In this document: piece by piece, positions 1 through 7,141 of the stretch
How positions within the stretch are numbered: position 1 is the first letter of the stretch
Layout: each line of letters opens with the position of its first letter
Assembly (NCBI RefSeq): GCF_002939185.1
Contig: NZ_POVL01000047.1
Coordinates: forward strand, 1 to 38,391
DNA length: 38,391 nt
From: Enterobacter sichuanensis
GTDB lineage: Bacteria > Pseudomonadota > Gammaproteobacteria > Enterobacterales > Enterobacteriaceae
Direction of reading: 5' to 3'
Notes under the pieces: generated by a model
The model's database searches: none
The model's input: the letters and a program-made list of their open reading frames with translations, nothing else
What the model was told of the DNA's origin: nothing
Translations under genes and position numbers: made by a program

Positions 1-242
1 TTAGTAAACCACTTCCTGAAAAACCATGTGCGAAACCAGGGGTAGTAAGCGTTGTAATTCATCCGCGTGATATCAACATGGAACTGAATACTGAATTTAT
101 CCATACAAAAGGCCAGATCATCATCTTCTGTATAATCCTGCAGGATATCATCTAACTGCAAGGGAATAAGTTTTCCGGTGAACGTTCCCAGCACCGGTAA
201 CTCATTCCGGAAAAATGTTAAAACGTCTTGTTCATTTACCAT
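1..242 (-). CDS. DUF1493 family protein (3' end outside window)
   Basis: This frame starts at the ATG at 242-240 (MVNEQDVLTFF...) and stays open to the window edge, so the C-terminus is missing; about 80 residues are visible. The segment LQDYTEDDDLAFCMDKFSIQFHVDI followed by a YYPWF motif resembles DUF1493, a small enterobacterial family often found next to STM2901-type proteins. The acidic loop followed by a helix recalls an acyl-carrier-protein-like fold, but no phosphopantetheine serine is evident, so that likeness is inference. The start overlaps the 3' end of the upstream gene by 7 bp, which points to translational coupling. The function is unknown. The low GC content suggests horizontal transfer. 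Confidence 0.65.
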   Translation of the reverse strand, partial: MVNEQDVLTFFRNELPVLGTFTGKLIPLQLDDILQDYTEDDDLAFCMDKFSIQFHVDITRMNYNAYYPWFRTWFFRKWFT

Positions 243-697
243 ATGCGATCTTTCTTATGTGCAATCGTGTTGTATTTTATAAGTGTTTTATAGCATATTT
301 GAGCCAAATCGCTGGCAACCAATGTCCAGCCGAGCACTGGCAGGCTTCTGCCAACAAAGGCTCCCAGATTTGTAACATACTTCGGTTTTAAGGTGGTAAT
401 GCTCGCTTCTGTTAACGTCGGTAATCTTACTGGTAATGCTACGTTGAGATATTGACGCAAATACTTTGAAGCTATCGAGGTGCCTGCTGTCGTTCCGTAG
501 GGTTTATTTCTGGTCTTTAATAGCGGTAATCCTAAAATGATACAACTCATCATTACAGCATCCTCTATACCGCCAAACTGCTCTTCGATCACATCTAATA
601 GAATCCAGAAAAATAATTCACCAGCCGATATATTGCAAATTCCTTTATAGAAATATGTCCCATTGAGTTCCTCGACCGTATCCATACATGCCTTCAT
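236..697 (-). CDS. STM2901 family protein of unknown function
   Basis: A 153-residue ORF. The N-terminal stretch with ELNGTYFYKGICNISAGELF resembles the STM2901 family of Salmonella and relatives. Two hydrophobic segments, near residues 27-60 (FFWILLDVIEE...MSCIILGLPLL) and 108-130 (NLGAFVGRSLPVLGWTLVASDL), suggest membrane association. A second in-frame ATG at residue 5 (MDTVEELNG) may be the real start. The gene is immediately upstream of, and overlaps, a DUF1493 gene, a pairing also known in Salmonella. No catalytic motif is visible. Base composition is AT-rich compared with the core genes to the right, consistent with acquired DNA. Confidence 0.7.
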   Translation of the reverse strand: MKACMDTVEELNGTYFYKGICNISAGELFFWILLDVIEEQFGGIEDAVMMSCIILGLPLLKTRNKPYGTTAGTSIASKYLRQYLNVALPVRLPTLTEASITTLKPKYVTNLGAFVGRSLPVLGWTLVASDLAQICYKTLIKYNTIAHKKDRIW

Positions 698-925
698 ATC
701 AGTATTTATTAATCACATATACCTTACGCCACTTCAGCTGATATGTTGATAAAAGCGACCTTTATAAATTCCTAATTTCTCCCCGGCGTAATTTACACAT
801 ACGACAACAGATAATGATTTATTGATTTGAACAATTATTAATGAAACACGTTATTTATTATCCTTTTTTCTGAAGCAGCCTCGCAGAATGTTACTTCTTC
901 TTTCAAACTCTCTTTTGCTTAGGAT
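698..925. other. AT-rich intergenic region
   Basis: This stretch is strongly AT-rich and has no convincing coding frame. It must hold the promoter of the leftward STM2901-type gene. No repeat or clear operator was found. Confidence 0.5.
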
Positions 926-932
926 TTAACGG

Positions 933-1162
933 GCGTATGTTTCTCCCACGCCAGCAAAATCTGGCGTCGGGATTGGCATCCCGGTTAAACTTAATGGCGG
1001 CGTAAGCGCTTGTTGCGCCGTGCGTCTGGCTACATTCCAATGGTGGGCTGGACGGGGGCGTCGCAAGACGCGCCGGTGTCCATTAAGGCCGGTAATGCCA
1101 ACTCCGTTCAGTCCTGCCACCCGGGAAATTGGCATTTCTCTGGCAGTGTCTTAATCACTTAA
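933..1162 (+). pseudogene. Ash/Icd-like satellite-phage protein, frameshifted remnant
   Basis: Two pieces of the Ash-like (P4-satellite, host division inhibitor-like) protein signature lie in different forward frames. PAKSGVGIGIP is encoded from 951, and MVGWTGASQDAPVS...AGNANSVQS is encoded from the ATG at 1040 to the TAA at 1160-1162. In family members I know, the two motifs lie in one frame, so an intervening frameshift is inferred. The first frame has no obvious start codon or ribosome site. The remnant lies just upstream of a gene that looks like P4-satellite cargo. Confidence 0.5.
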
Positions 1163-1175
1163 TGGAAACTGTCAT

Positions 1176-1613
1176 ATGACCACCAGTAACACACTTTTCA
1201 CGACCCCTTTCGACCACAATACCGACTTCACCGAACTTGCCGACAACTCCCAACGCTATTGCGAAGCGCTGGTGGAAGAGACCGATCCTGCAAGAAAAAT
1301 AGCGCTCTGCGGTCGTCTTGCCTCAACTCTCGCCCTGCTCCGCCCGATGCTGCTGGAACCAATCCCTGAGCACTTAGAGGAACCTCTTACCGTCGATGTG
1401 TTTCCTGAACCTGAACCTGCATTCCACGCCGAGTCCGATCAACTCTGCCGCTACTGTGAGGAAATTACACAACTGCTGATAGCAGGCGTGCTCTCACCTG
1501 AATCTGCCCGTGTGATGGGGGATTTACTCTTTGAGCTGACGGGCTACTTTGCCGACCAGCTCACCGCCCCGCGCTGGCTGAGAACGGAAGCTGGCGTCGC
1601 GTTGCTGGGTTGA
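1176..1613 (+). CDS. Hypothetical protein, P4-satellite-like cargo
   Basis: A 145-residue acidic protein starting MTTSNTLFTTPFDHNTDF, with no membrane segment or signal peptide. It is mostly helical by eye (ADNSQRYCEALVEETDPARKIALCGRLASTLALLRP), with two Cys near CRYCEE at about residues 91-94. It resembles the short proteins encoded directly downstream of Ash-like ORFs in P4-like satellite elements; this is family recall, not an alignment. Its start is 13 bp after the end of the Ash-like remnant, so the two were probably inherited together. The function is unknown. No integrase, AlpA or primase gene is present, so any satellite here is a small leftover. Confidence 0.6.
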   Translation: MTTSNTLFTTPFDHNTDFTELADNSQRYCEALVEETDPARKIALCGRLASTLALLRPMLLEPIPEHLEEPLTVDVFPEPEPAFHAESDQLCRYCEEITQLLIAGVLSPESARVMGDLLFELTGYFADQLTAPRWLRTEAGVALLG

Positions 1614-1622
1614 GTCTGGATT

Positions 1623-1691
1623 GCCGGGTGACGGCTTCGCCTTACCCGGCCTACATTCCCGTAGGCCCGTGCAAGCGTAGCGCCGCCGGGC
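1623..1691. repeat. REP pair (BIME-like)
   Basis: A palindromic unit starting GCCGGGTGACGGC and ending in ACCCGGCCTAC is followed by the inverted unit starting GTAGGCCCGTGC and ending in GCCGCCGGGC. This is the head-to-tail arrangement of enterobacterial REP elements. It lies just after the stop codon of the 1176-1613 gene, where such elements stabilise mRNA ends or act with terminators. Confidence 0.75.
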
Positions 1692-1838
1692 ATTAAGCCG
1701 CATGCCAGCCGAAGTGGAATCCACCTCGGAGAATTTACTCTTAGTCATACATCCCGCCTCCTTTCAGCCACCACTCGGGTAATATTTCCTGCAGACAAAA
1801 TACACCTGCGCACAGTGCAAGGGTGCATTATCATTCAT

Positions 1839-2021
1839 GTAGCAACCTCGCACCGGGATTTGCGATCGCCACCGGGTAACATGTATGAAGCATTGAATCC
1901 TCCGTTGAAAGGCTATTTTTCAATCCGGGTCAACAAACAATACAGGCTCGTTTTTCGCTGAACTGCGGGTAAAGCAGACGATCTCTACCTCTCTCCACAC
2001 AAGTACACGCAACACAAGTGA
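1839..2021 (+). pseudogene. higB: HigB/RelE-type toxin remnant
   Basis: From 1839 the frame reads VATSHRDLRSPPGNMYEALN, then ...GYFSIRVNKQYRLVFR, the C-terminal half of HigB-1/RelE-like mRNA interferases. At 1959-1961 a TGA stands where the family normally has a Trp codon (VFRW). After it the frame continues as TAGKADDLYLSPHKYTQHK to the original stop at 2019-2021. The N-terminal 30 or so residues expected of a 90-residue toxin are not recognisable upstream. The gene therefore has both a nonsense mutation and N-terminal loss, and is almost certainly inactive. It ends 10 bp before the antitoxin start, the usual higBA spacing. Confidence 0.75.
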
Positions 2022-2031
2022 GGCATCATCT

Positions 2032-2379
2032 ATGACACTTCAGCAGGCACTCCGCAAACCCACCACGCCGGGCGACGTGTTGCAGTACGAGTACCTTGAA
2101 CCGCTCAATCTTAAAATCAGTGATCTGGCGGAGATGCTTAATGTCCACCGCAACTCCATCAGCGCATTGGTCAATAACAATCGCAAGCTTACTGCCGATA
2201 TGGCAATAAAACTGGCAAAAGCCTTTGATACCACTATTGAATTTTGGCTGAATTTACAACTGAACGTCGATATCTGGGAAGCGCAATCTAACTCCAGGAC
2301 GCAGGAGGAATTAAGCCGTATAAAGACCGTTGCAGAAGTCATGGCTAAAAGGAAATCTGGTCAGCCGGATGTCGCCTGA
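2032..2379 (+). CDS. higA: HigA-type antitoxin, XRE family
   Basis: A 115-residue protein. The helix-turn-helix spans about residues 29-70 (LKISDLAEMLNVHRNSISALVNNNRKLTADMAIKLAKAF), followed by TTIEFWLNLQ, the conserved end of the HigA/VapI fold. It normally binds and neutralises the HigB ribosome-dependent RNase and represses its own operon. Here the toxin gene just upstream is broken, so this is a solitary antitoxin that may now act only as a DNA-binding protein. The start at 2032 follows a weak GAGG at 2020-2023. It is possibly maintained as anti-addiction against related higBA modules, which is inference. Confidence 0.85.
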   Translation: MTLQQALRKPTTPGDVLQYEYLEPLNLKISDLAEMLNVHRNSISALVNNNRKLTADMAIKLAKAFDTTIEFWLNLQLNVDIWEAQSNSRTQEELSRIKTVAEVMAKRKSGQPDVA

Positions 2380-2393
2380 TCCAGCCACGCGCA

Positions 2394-3152
2394 TTACCTT
2401 CGCCCAAAAGGGACTTCTTTAACCGCCCACTGTCCCGGCGTTTTACCGGTCCATGCTCTGAAAACCTCAATAAATGCGCTGACGCTGCTGTAACCGCACG
2501 ACAGCGCGATCCACCCCACCGGTTTTCCCGCCGCGAGCCACTCCATTGCCTGCATAACGCGCGCCAGCTGCCGCCAGTTGACGAAGTTCATGCCGGTCCC
2601 GGCACGAAACCGACGGTTGAACGTACGCACGCTCATCCCCGCCTGGCGGGCATGGTCCTCAACCGTCTGGTTATCATCGACGAACTGCAGCAGATGCCTG
2701 ACCACGTGCTTCAGGCGCGGATCTGTCGGTACAGGCAGGTAATAACGGACCTGTGGTGCCAGGGCAAGTTCATCCAGCAGCAGAGCGAGCTTTCGCGGAT
2801 CGCCTTCACTTCCTCCCGCGCTTACACGCGAAAAGAGCGCATGCGTGAGATCGTCGGGTTCGAAAAGCGCAGGCGCACCGGGAAACGCAGCACACTGCTC
2901 AGGATCAAGGTAGATCGCGCAGCCTTCAACGGCGCTTTCCGCAAAGGCGGCGTGCTGCTGGCCGGGCGGGATCCAGCCGATATGTTTTGCCGGTACCACC
3001 GCACGCCCCTGCTGCGTCTCAATCACCAGCAGCCCTGTTTGAATGCGCCAGAGCTGGCCGGGATGATGACTGTGCCACGGAGTACGATAGCCGCCGGGAT
3101 GACTGAGTATCTCAGTGCTGAACATCGCATTTGACCGAAAATCGTTATTCAT
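2394..3152 (-). CDS. AraC family transcriptional regulator with cupin domain
   Basis: A 252-residue regulator. The N-terminal cupin-like sensing domain (about 10-100) includes HSHHPGQLWRIQTG and an IPPGQQHA turn. The C-terminal AraC DNA-binding domain (about 150-245) has the two helix-turn-helix elements QTVEDHARQAGMSVRTFNRRF and KPVGWIALSCGYSSVSAFIEVF. The layout is like the NimR/YeaM subgroup, whose members often control a divergent neighbour. It is divergent from the NTF2-like gene at 3222, with only 69 bp between the starts, so joint control is likely. No ribosome site is obvious in front of the ATG at 3152; an alternative ATG lies 8 codons later. Confidence 0.85.
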   Translation of the reverse strand: MNNDFRSNAMFSTEILSHPGGYRTPWHSHHPGQLWRIQTGLLVIETQQGRAVVPAKHIGWIPPGQQHAAFAESAVEGCAIYLDPEQCAAFPGAPALFEPDDLTHALFSRVSAGGSEGDPRKLALLLDELALAPQVRYYLPVPTDPRLKHVVRHLLQFVDDNQTVEDHARQAGMSVRTFNRRFRAGTGMNFVNWRQLARVMQAMEWLAAGKPVGWIALSCGYSSVSAFIEVFRAWTGKTPGQWAVKEVPFGRR

Positions 3153-3221
3153 CGACGTATTACAGAAACTGCGCCTTCCTCTGTCAAGGATAATGGTGGC
3201 TCACCCACACAAGGATCCATC

Positions 3222-3641
3222 ATGCGTATTATCACATCCCTGCTCGACCCTGCAGAAAACAGCGCACAGCGCGAGAACATGGCCTGCCTGCTGACGGGTC
3301 TCTTTACAGGCGAAATCGATCCGGCAGAGGTATTCACTGCCGACTACCAGCAGTTCACAGACGGCCATGCGCTTGATTATCAGGGTTTTGTACAGCACCT
3401 GAACCACGTTCGCGCGCAGATCCGCGAGATCGCATTCACCGTGGAGGAGATAAGCTGCCAGAACCACCTTCTGGCAGACCGCCATATCGTGACGGTGACC
3501 TATCCGGAGGGTCATCAGGCCGTACTGGAGGTGTATATGTTTGCGGCGCTGCGTGAAGGGAAAATCTGGCGGATCCATGAGGTCACGCGAGCCCTCAGCG
3601 GCAATACATCAGACCGCGCGCTGGCCCACGCGACACAGTAA
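3222..3641 (+). CDS. Nuclear transport factor 2-like (SnoaL-type) protein
   Basis: A 139-residue protein with the pattern of small NTF2-fold proteins: an N-terminal helix pair, then FTADYQQFTDGHALDYQGFVQHLNHVRAQ, and beta strands such as RHIVTVTYPEG and AVLEVYMFAALREGKIWRIHEV. Members include polyketide cyclases, isomerases and many proteins of unknown role; no reaction can be assigned. The start at 3222 has AAGGA seven bases upstream. It is divergent from the AraC regulator and convergent with the DUF6622 gene, whose stop is 2 bp beyond its own. It is probably the AraC protein's target. Confidence 0.75.
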   Translation: MRIITSLLDPAENSAQRENMACLLTGLFTGEIDPAEVFTADYQQFTDGHALDYQGFVQHLNHVRAQIREIAFTVEEISCQNHLLADRHIVTVTYPEGHQAVLEVYMFAALREGKIWRIHEVTRALSGNTSDRALAHATQ

Positions 3642-3643
3642 CG

Positions 3644-4162
3644 TCACTCCGCCGGGTTCAGGGCGACGCTGTTATACACCCCGACATAGCGCACAAACTT
3701 GCCGATAAATACGCCCGCAAAGACGCCGCCGGAGACAATTGCCAGCGCGCTCATCGCGGGCTGCTGCAGGGTCTGGGGAGAGATGGCGCTCATGACGCCC
3801 AGCACATATTTCACCCCAAACGCCAGCATCATAAACGGTAGCGCCGTGTAATCAGCCTGACGGAACAGGGTGCGCGGCGCATCCGTACGCGTGACAACCG
3901 TCCGCTTAATCAGGAAATACCCCAGCGCCGCGCCGATAACGATCCCTGCGAACCACAGTGCTACCGTCACAAGGGTCAGCTGGCGATAGACCACCAGATC
4001 GTAGATATCCCAGACAAGAAAGATCCCTGGAATGATGGCAAGCCGCTCCAGGGTCACGGTCGCGGGCTTGCGGGCTTTTATGCCGCGAGAGAGAAGGAAT
4101 AGAAACAGCACCCACACCCAGACGGGGGTGTGCGTCACAACACCGATCAGAAATTCAAACAT
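3644..4162 (-). CDS. DUF6622-type inner membrane protein
   Basis: A predicted 172-residue hydrophobic protein with about five membrane segments: the N-terminal FLIGVVTHTPVWVWVLFLFLL, then IPGIFLVWDIYDLVV, LVTVALWFAGIVIGAALGYFL, LPFMMLAFGVKYVLGV and a C-terminal SALAIVSGGVFAGVFIG. I place the start at 4162 (MFEFLIG) because GGTGA lies seven bases upstream; an ATG four codons earlier lacks such a site. It resembles uncharacterised enterobacterial membrane proteins now grouped as DUF6622. The function is unknown. Confidence 0.7.
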   Translation of the reverse strand: MFEFLIGVVTHTPVWVWVLFLFLLSRGIKARKPATVTLERLAIIPGIFLVWDIYDLVVYRQLTLVTVALWFAGIVIGAALGYFLIKRTVVTRTDAPRTLFRQADYTALPFMMLAFGVKYVLGVMSAISPQTLQQPAMSALAIVSGGVFAGVFIGKFVRYVGVYNSVALNPAE

Positions 4163-4208
4163 GGAGATCACCATGAACGATCGCGGCTTTGCCGCCCTGA
4201 ACGCCTGT

Positions 4209-4240
4209 TGCGCATAACGGCAGAACCACCGTTATGCGCA
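4209..4240. terminator. 12-bp perfect hairpin between two leftward genes
   Basis: TGCGCATAACGG (4209-4220) and CCGTTATGCGCA (4229-4240) form a perfect 12-bp stem with an 8-nt loop. It starts 7 bp beyond the aminotransferase stop on the minus strand. No T tract follows on either strand, so it may be an mRNA-stabilising or Rho-assisted end rather than a classic intrinsic terminator. Confidence 0.55.
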
Positions 4241-4246
4241 GGTCTT

Positions 4247-5428
4247 TTACAGCGATTTTTTCAGACGACGAACCGCCTCTTTCAGATCTTCATCCGTTGG
4301 CGTGACAAACGACATACGCAGCGTTGAAGGGTCTGGCTCATTGCAGTAGAAAAATTCGCCCGGTACAAAGACTACGCCATTACTTAACGTTTTTTCCAGC
4401 CAGCGGGTGGTGTTCATGCCGTTGTTCATTTTCGCCCATAGGAACATGCCGCCCTTTGGCTTGTGGAACGACATCACATCGCCCAGCTCAGCCTCCAGTT
4501 CCGTCGCGAAGGTCTGGAATTTCTGACGATAGGCCTCACGGATCATTTTAATCTGATCCGGCAGACGGCCGGTTTTCAGGTATTCGTAGGTCATCAGCTG
4601 CGACAGGGTGCTGGTGTGCAGGTCGGTGGTTTGCTTCAGATTCACCACCGCGCGCTTCAGCCACTCCGGCACCAGCACCCAGCCTACGCGCGTGCCCGGC
4701 GCGAGAATTTTAGAGAAGGTGGAGGTATACACCACGTTCTCTTCGTTACCGATAGCTTTGGCATGGGCAATTAACGGACGGAAGAGCTCATCGGTGTAGT
4801 TAATTTCGCTGTACGGATCGTCTTCGATGATCACGAAGTCATGGCGCTTCGAGAGTTCCACCAGCTTTTTACGACGCGCTTCAGAAAGCGTAACCCCGCC
4901 AGGGTTGCCGAAGGTCGGCACAATATAAACCGCTTTAATGGCTTTTTTGGCCACCAGTGCTTCGAGTTCGTCGACGATCATGCCGTCGCCATCAGTGCCT
5001 ACGGATTCAAAATTCGCCTGCGCCAGGCCGAACACCTGCAGGGCAGCGAGATAGGTTGGGCGCTCGACAACGACGGTATCGCCGGGGTTAATCAACGCCC
5101 GCGCCAGCACGTCCAGGGACTGCTGCGAACCGGATGTCACTACCACGTCATCGGCTTTACAGGCAATGCCGCGCCCTTCACAGATGCGCTGAATTTCTTC
5201 GCGCAGTCCCGGCACGCCTTCGGTCAGACCGTACTGAAAGGCTTCGCCAAAATGCTGTGAGAGTACGGCATCCGCGGCCATTTTCAGGCCTTCGTGATCG
5301 AATAAGGCCGGGTTAGGGATCCCCCCGCCCAGCGAAATAACGCCTGCCATTTTGCTATGTTTTAATAATTCACGGATGGCAGATGATTGCAGGCCCTGCG
5401 CACTGCTGGCGAGTTTATTCACAGACAT
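4247..5428 (-). CDS. PLP-dependent class I/II aminotransferase (2-aminoadipate/LysN-like)
   Basis: A 393-residue fold-type I aminotransferase. Visible motifs are the PLP phosphate-binding TSGSQQSLD (about 98-106), Asn in PTFGNPGG (N175), Asp in IIEDDPYSE (203-204) and the Schiff-base lysine in STFSKILAPGTRVGW (K240). The C-terminal GGMFLW and LRMSF elements complete the fold. The sequence style is that of the LysN/MocR-catalytic family, which transaminates 2-aminoadipate, leucine, kynurenine or aromatic amino acids; the true substrate cannot be read. It lies 20 bp downstream of a LysR gene on the same strand, so the two may be co-transcribed. I know of no E. coli K-12 counterpart at this locus. 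Confidence 0.85.
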   Translation of the reverse strand: MSVNKLASSAQGLQSSAIRELLKHSKMAGVISLGGGIPNPALFDHEGLKMAADAVLSQHFGEAFQYGLTEGVPGLREEIQRICEGRGIACKADDVVVTSGSQQSLDVLARALINPGDTVVVERPTYLAALQVFGLAQANFESVGTDGDGMIVDELEALVAKKAIKAVYIVPTFGNPGGVTLSEARRKKLVELSKRHDFVIIEDDPYSEINYTDELFRPLIAHAKAIGNEENVVYTSTFSKILAPGTRVGWVLVPEWLKRAVVNLKQTTDLHTSTLSQLMTYEYLKTGRLPDQIKMIREAYRQKFQTFATELEAELGDVMSFHKPKGGMFLWAKMNNGMNTTRWLEKTLSNGVVFVPGEFFYCNEPDPSTLRMSFVTPTDEDLKEAVRRLKKSL

Positions 5429-5448
5429 TGTTTGCTTACCTTCTTTTT

Positions 5449-6336
5449 TTATAGTGTGCCCAATCTTAGCAGAATATGAGCGATAAATTCCGTAAGCTTA
5501 GGCAGCGGGCGTAAATCCTGGCGCCACAGCAGATGCACCGGCCTCGGCTGCGGGATGTAATTTTCCAGCACCCGCACCAGCCTGCCGCTTGCCAGCTCTT
5601 CCGCCACCAGCACTTCCGGCTGCAGCAACAGCCCCGCTCCGGCGCGTGCCGCCATCCGCAGCCCGTAACCGTCGTTGCATCTTAATACCGCATCCCGCTT
5701 CCAGCGCACCTCCCCTTCGACACCCGGTAGCCGCCACTCGTTGCGCTCAGTCCATACGCTGTGGGAGAGGCAAAGGTGATTCACCAGGTCGGCGGGCGTT
5801 TGTGGCGTGCCGTAGCGCGCCAGATAGTCCGGCGCGGCGCAGATCACCATCCGGTATGGGCAGAGATATTTCGCCACCAGATCGTCGTGATGAATATCCC
5901 CAATGCGAATGGCCAGATCGACACCCTCCTCAACCAGATCCACCATCCGGTTGGTGAGATCCAGCTCCACGCGCACGTCCGGGTAGCGCTGCAAAAACGT
6001 TGCGGTCAGCGGGGCAATAACGCAGCCCCCAAACGAGGTAGGTGCCGTCACGCGCAACGTACCGGCCGGTGCGGCGCGCAGACGCTCCACCGCGCTTTCG
6101 GCAATCGATACCTGCTCCAGCACCCGCTTTGCTTCGTCATAATAGACCCGTCCGGCGTCGGTCAAACTTTGCCGCCGCGTATTACGCTCCAGCAGACGGG
6201 TGCCGAGCTGCGATTCCAGCAATGCAATGTACTTCCCCACCATCACCGACGACATTTCCAGCCGGGATGCGGCACCGGTAAAGCTGCCGCTTTCCACGAC
6301 GGCGATGAAGGTCTCCATGCCGCGAAGCTTATCCAT
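5449..6336 (-). CDS. LysR family transcriptional regulator
   Basis: A 295-residue LTTR. The N-terminal winged helix (about 1-60) contains METFIAVVESGSFTGAASRLEMSSVMVGKYI and LLERNTRRQSLTDAG. The C-terminal periplasmic-binding-like effector domain (about 90-290) begins GTLRVTAPTSFGG. It is of the CrgA/DmlR-like subgroup, whose members commonly regulate a divergent gene. It is divergent from the SDR gene, with an LTTR-type inverted repeat between them. The effector is unknown. Confidence 0.9.
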   Translation of the reverse strand: MDKLRGMETFIAVVESGSFTGAASRLEMSSVMVGKYIALLESQLGTRLLERNTRRQSLTDAGRVYYDEAKRVLEQVSIAESAVERLRAAPAGTLRVTAPTSFGGCVIAPLTATFLQRYPDVRVELDLTNRMVDLVEEGVDLAIRIGDIHHDDLVAKYLCPYRMVICAAPDYLARYGTPQTPADLVNHLCLSHSVWTERNEWRLPGVEGEVRWKRDAVLRCNDGYGLRMAARAGAGLLLQPEVLVAEELASGRLVRVLENYIPQPRPVHLLWRQDLRPLPKLTEFIAHILLRLGTL

Positions 6337-6350
6337 ATTCCAAACCTCTG

Positions 6351-6367
6351 GTTAGCAATCTTCTAAC
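6351..6367. promoter_or_regulatory. Putative LysR-type binding site
   Basis: GTTAG-N7-CTAAC is an interrupted dyad that fits the T-N11-A LTTR box. It lies 15 bp upstream of the LysR start and 67 bp upstream of the divergent SDR start, the usual place for autoregulation plus control of the neighbour. Confidence 0.5.
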
Positions 6368-6433
6368 TTTAGCCCAGTTTATCCGGTTTTTAATTTATTA
6401 AAGAATGGAGGCTCACAACAGAAGGAGTCGGCT

Positions 6434-7036
6434 ATGAAAATCGTCATTATTGGTGCCAGCGGTACAGTGGGTCGTGCGGTAAGTGAAGAGCTGAGTCGTC
6501 GCCACGAGGTGATCCGCGTGGGCCGCACGCAGGGTGACTATCAGGTGGATATTACCTCGCAGGCAAGCGTCCAGGCGCTGTTTGAAAAAATCGGCCCGGT
6601 GGATGCCATTGTCTCCGCCAGCGGCGGACTCTACTTTGGCCCGCTGGCCACCATGAAGGACAGTGACTTCAATCAGGGCTTACAGGATAAACTGCTCGGG
6701 CAGGTGCGCCTGGCGCTGACCGGCCAGCACTACCTGAACGAAGGCGGCTCTATCACCCTGATAAGCGGCATCGTGGCGCACGAGCCGATCGCTCAGGGCG
6801 TGAATGCCACCACGGTGAATGCGGCCCTGGAAGGGTTTGTGCGCGCTGCGGCCTGCGAGCTGCCGCGCGGGATCCGTATCAACCTGATTAGCCCGACGGT
6901 GCTCACCGAATCCGTCGAAACGTATGATGGCTTCTTCCCGGGCTTCGAAAGCGTGCCTGCCGCGACGGTGGCGCAAGCCTATCGCCGCAGCGTGGAAGGC
7001 GTGCAGAGCGGGCGGGTGTATAAGGTGGGCTACTGA
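6434..7036 (+). CDS. Short-chain dehydrogenase-like protein lacking the YxxxK motif
   Basis: A 200-residue Rossmann protein. The nucleotide-binding start is IGASGTVGRAV (about 6-16), an acidic/polar DIT lies at about 39-41 and the active-site Ser region is ITLISG (S111). The place expected for Tyr-xxx-Lys reads NATTVNAALEGF (about 124-135), so both catalytic residues are missing. To my knowledge this short SDR subfamily typically lacks them, so it may bind NAD(P) without classic dehydrogenase chemistry, or use other residues. The start at 6434 has GAAGGAG upstream. It is divergent from, and probably controlled by, the LysR protein at 5449-6336. Confidence 0.8.
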   Translation: MKIVIIGASGTVGRAVSEELSRRHEVIRVGRTQGDYQVDITSQASVQALFEKIGPVDAIVSASGGLYFGPLATMKDSDFNQGLQDKLLGQVRLALTGQHYLNEGGSITLISGIVAHEPIAQGVNATTVNAALEGFVRAAACELPRGIRINLISPTVLTESVETYDGFFPGFESVPAATVAQAYRRSVEGVQSGRVYKVGY

Positions 7037-7064
7037 GGCGCAGTGCACAGCAGTAAACTGCATT

Positions 7065-7135
7065 GTCGGGTGGCGGCTGCGCCTTACCCGACCTACGATT
7101 CAAATGTAGGCCGGGTAAGCGCAGCGCCACCCGGC
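7065..7135. repeat. REP pair (BIME-like)
   Basis: GTCGGGTGGCGGCTGCGCC...ACCCGACCTAC is followed by the inverted unit GTAGGCCGGGTAAGCGCAGC...ACCCGGC. The two units lie between the convergent SDR and yahJ genes, a typical REP position. Confidence 0.85.
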
Positions 7136-7141
7136 TCTCTT

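Noticed and set aside
926..1135. 69-codon minus-strand frame
   Set aside because: It lies opposite the Ash-like remnant, whose plus-strand frames carry the recognisable motifs; no ribosome site.
2652..3134. Long open frame (160 codons) on the plus strand opposite the AraC gene
   Set aside because: It is a shadow of the AraC gene: it lacks family features and a ribosome site, while the opposite frame has clear AraC motifs.
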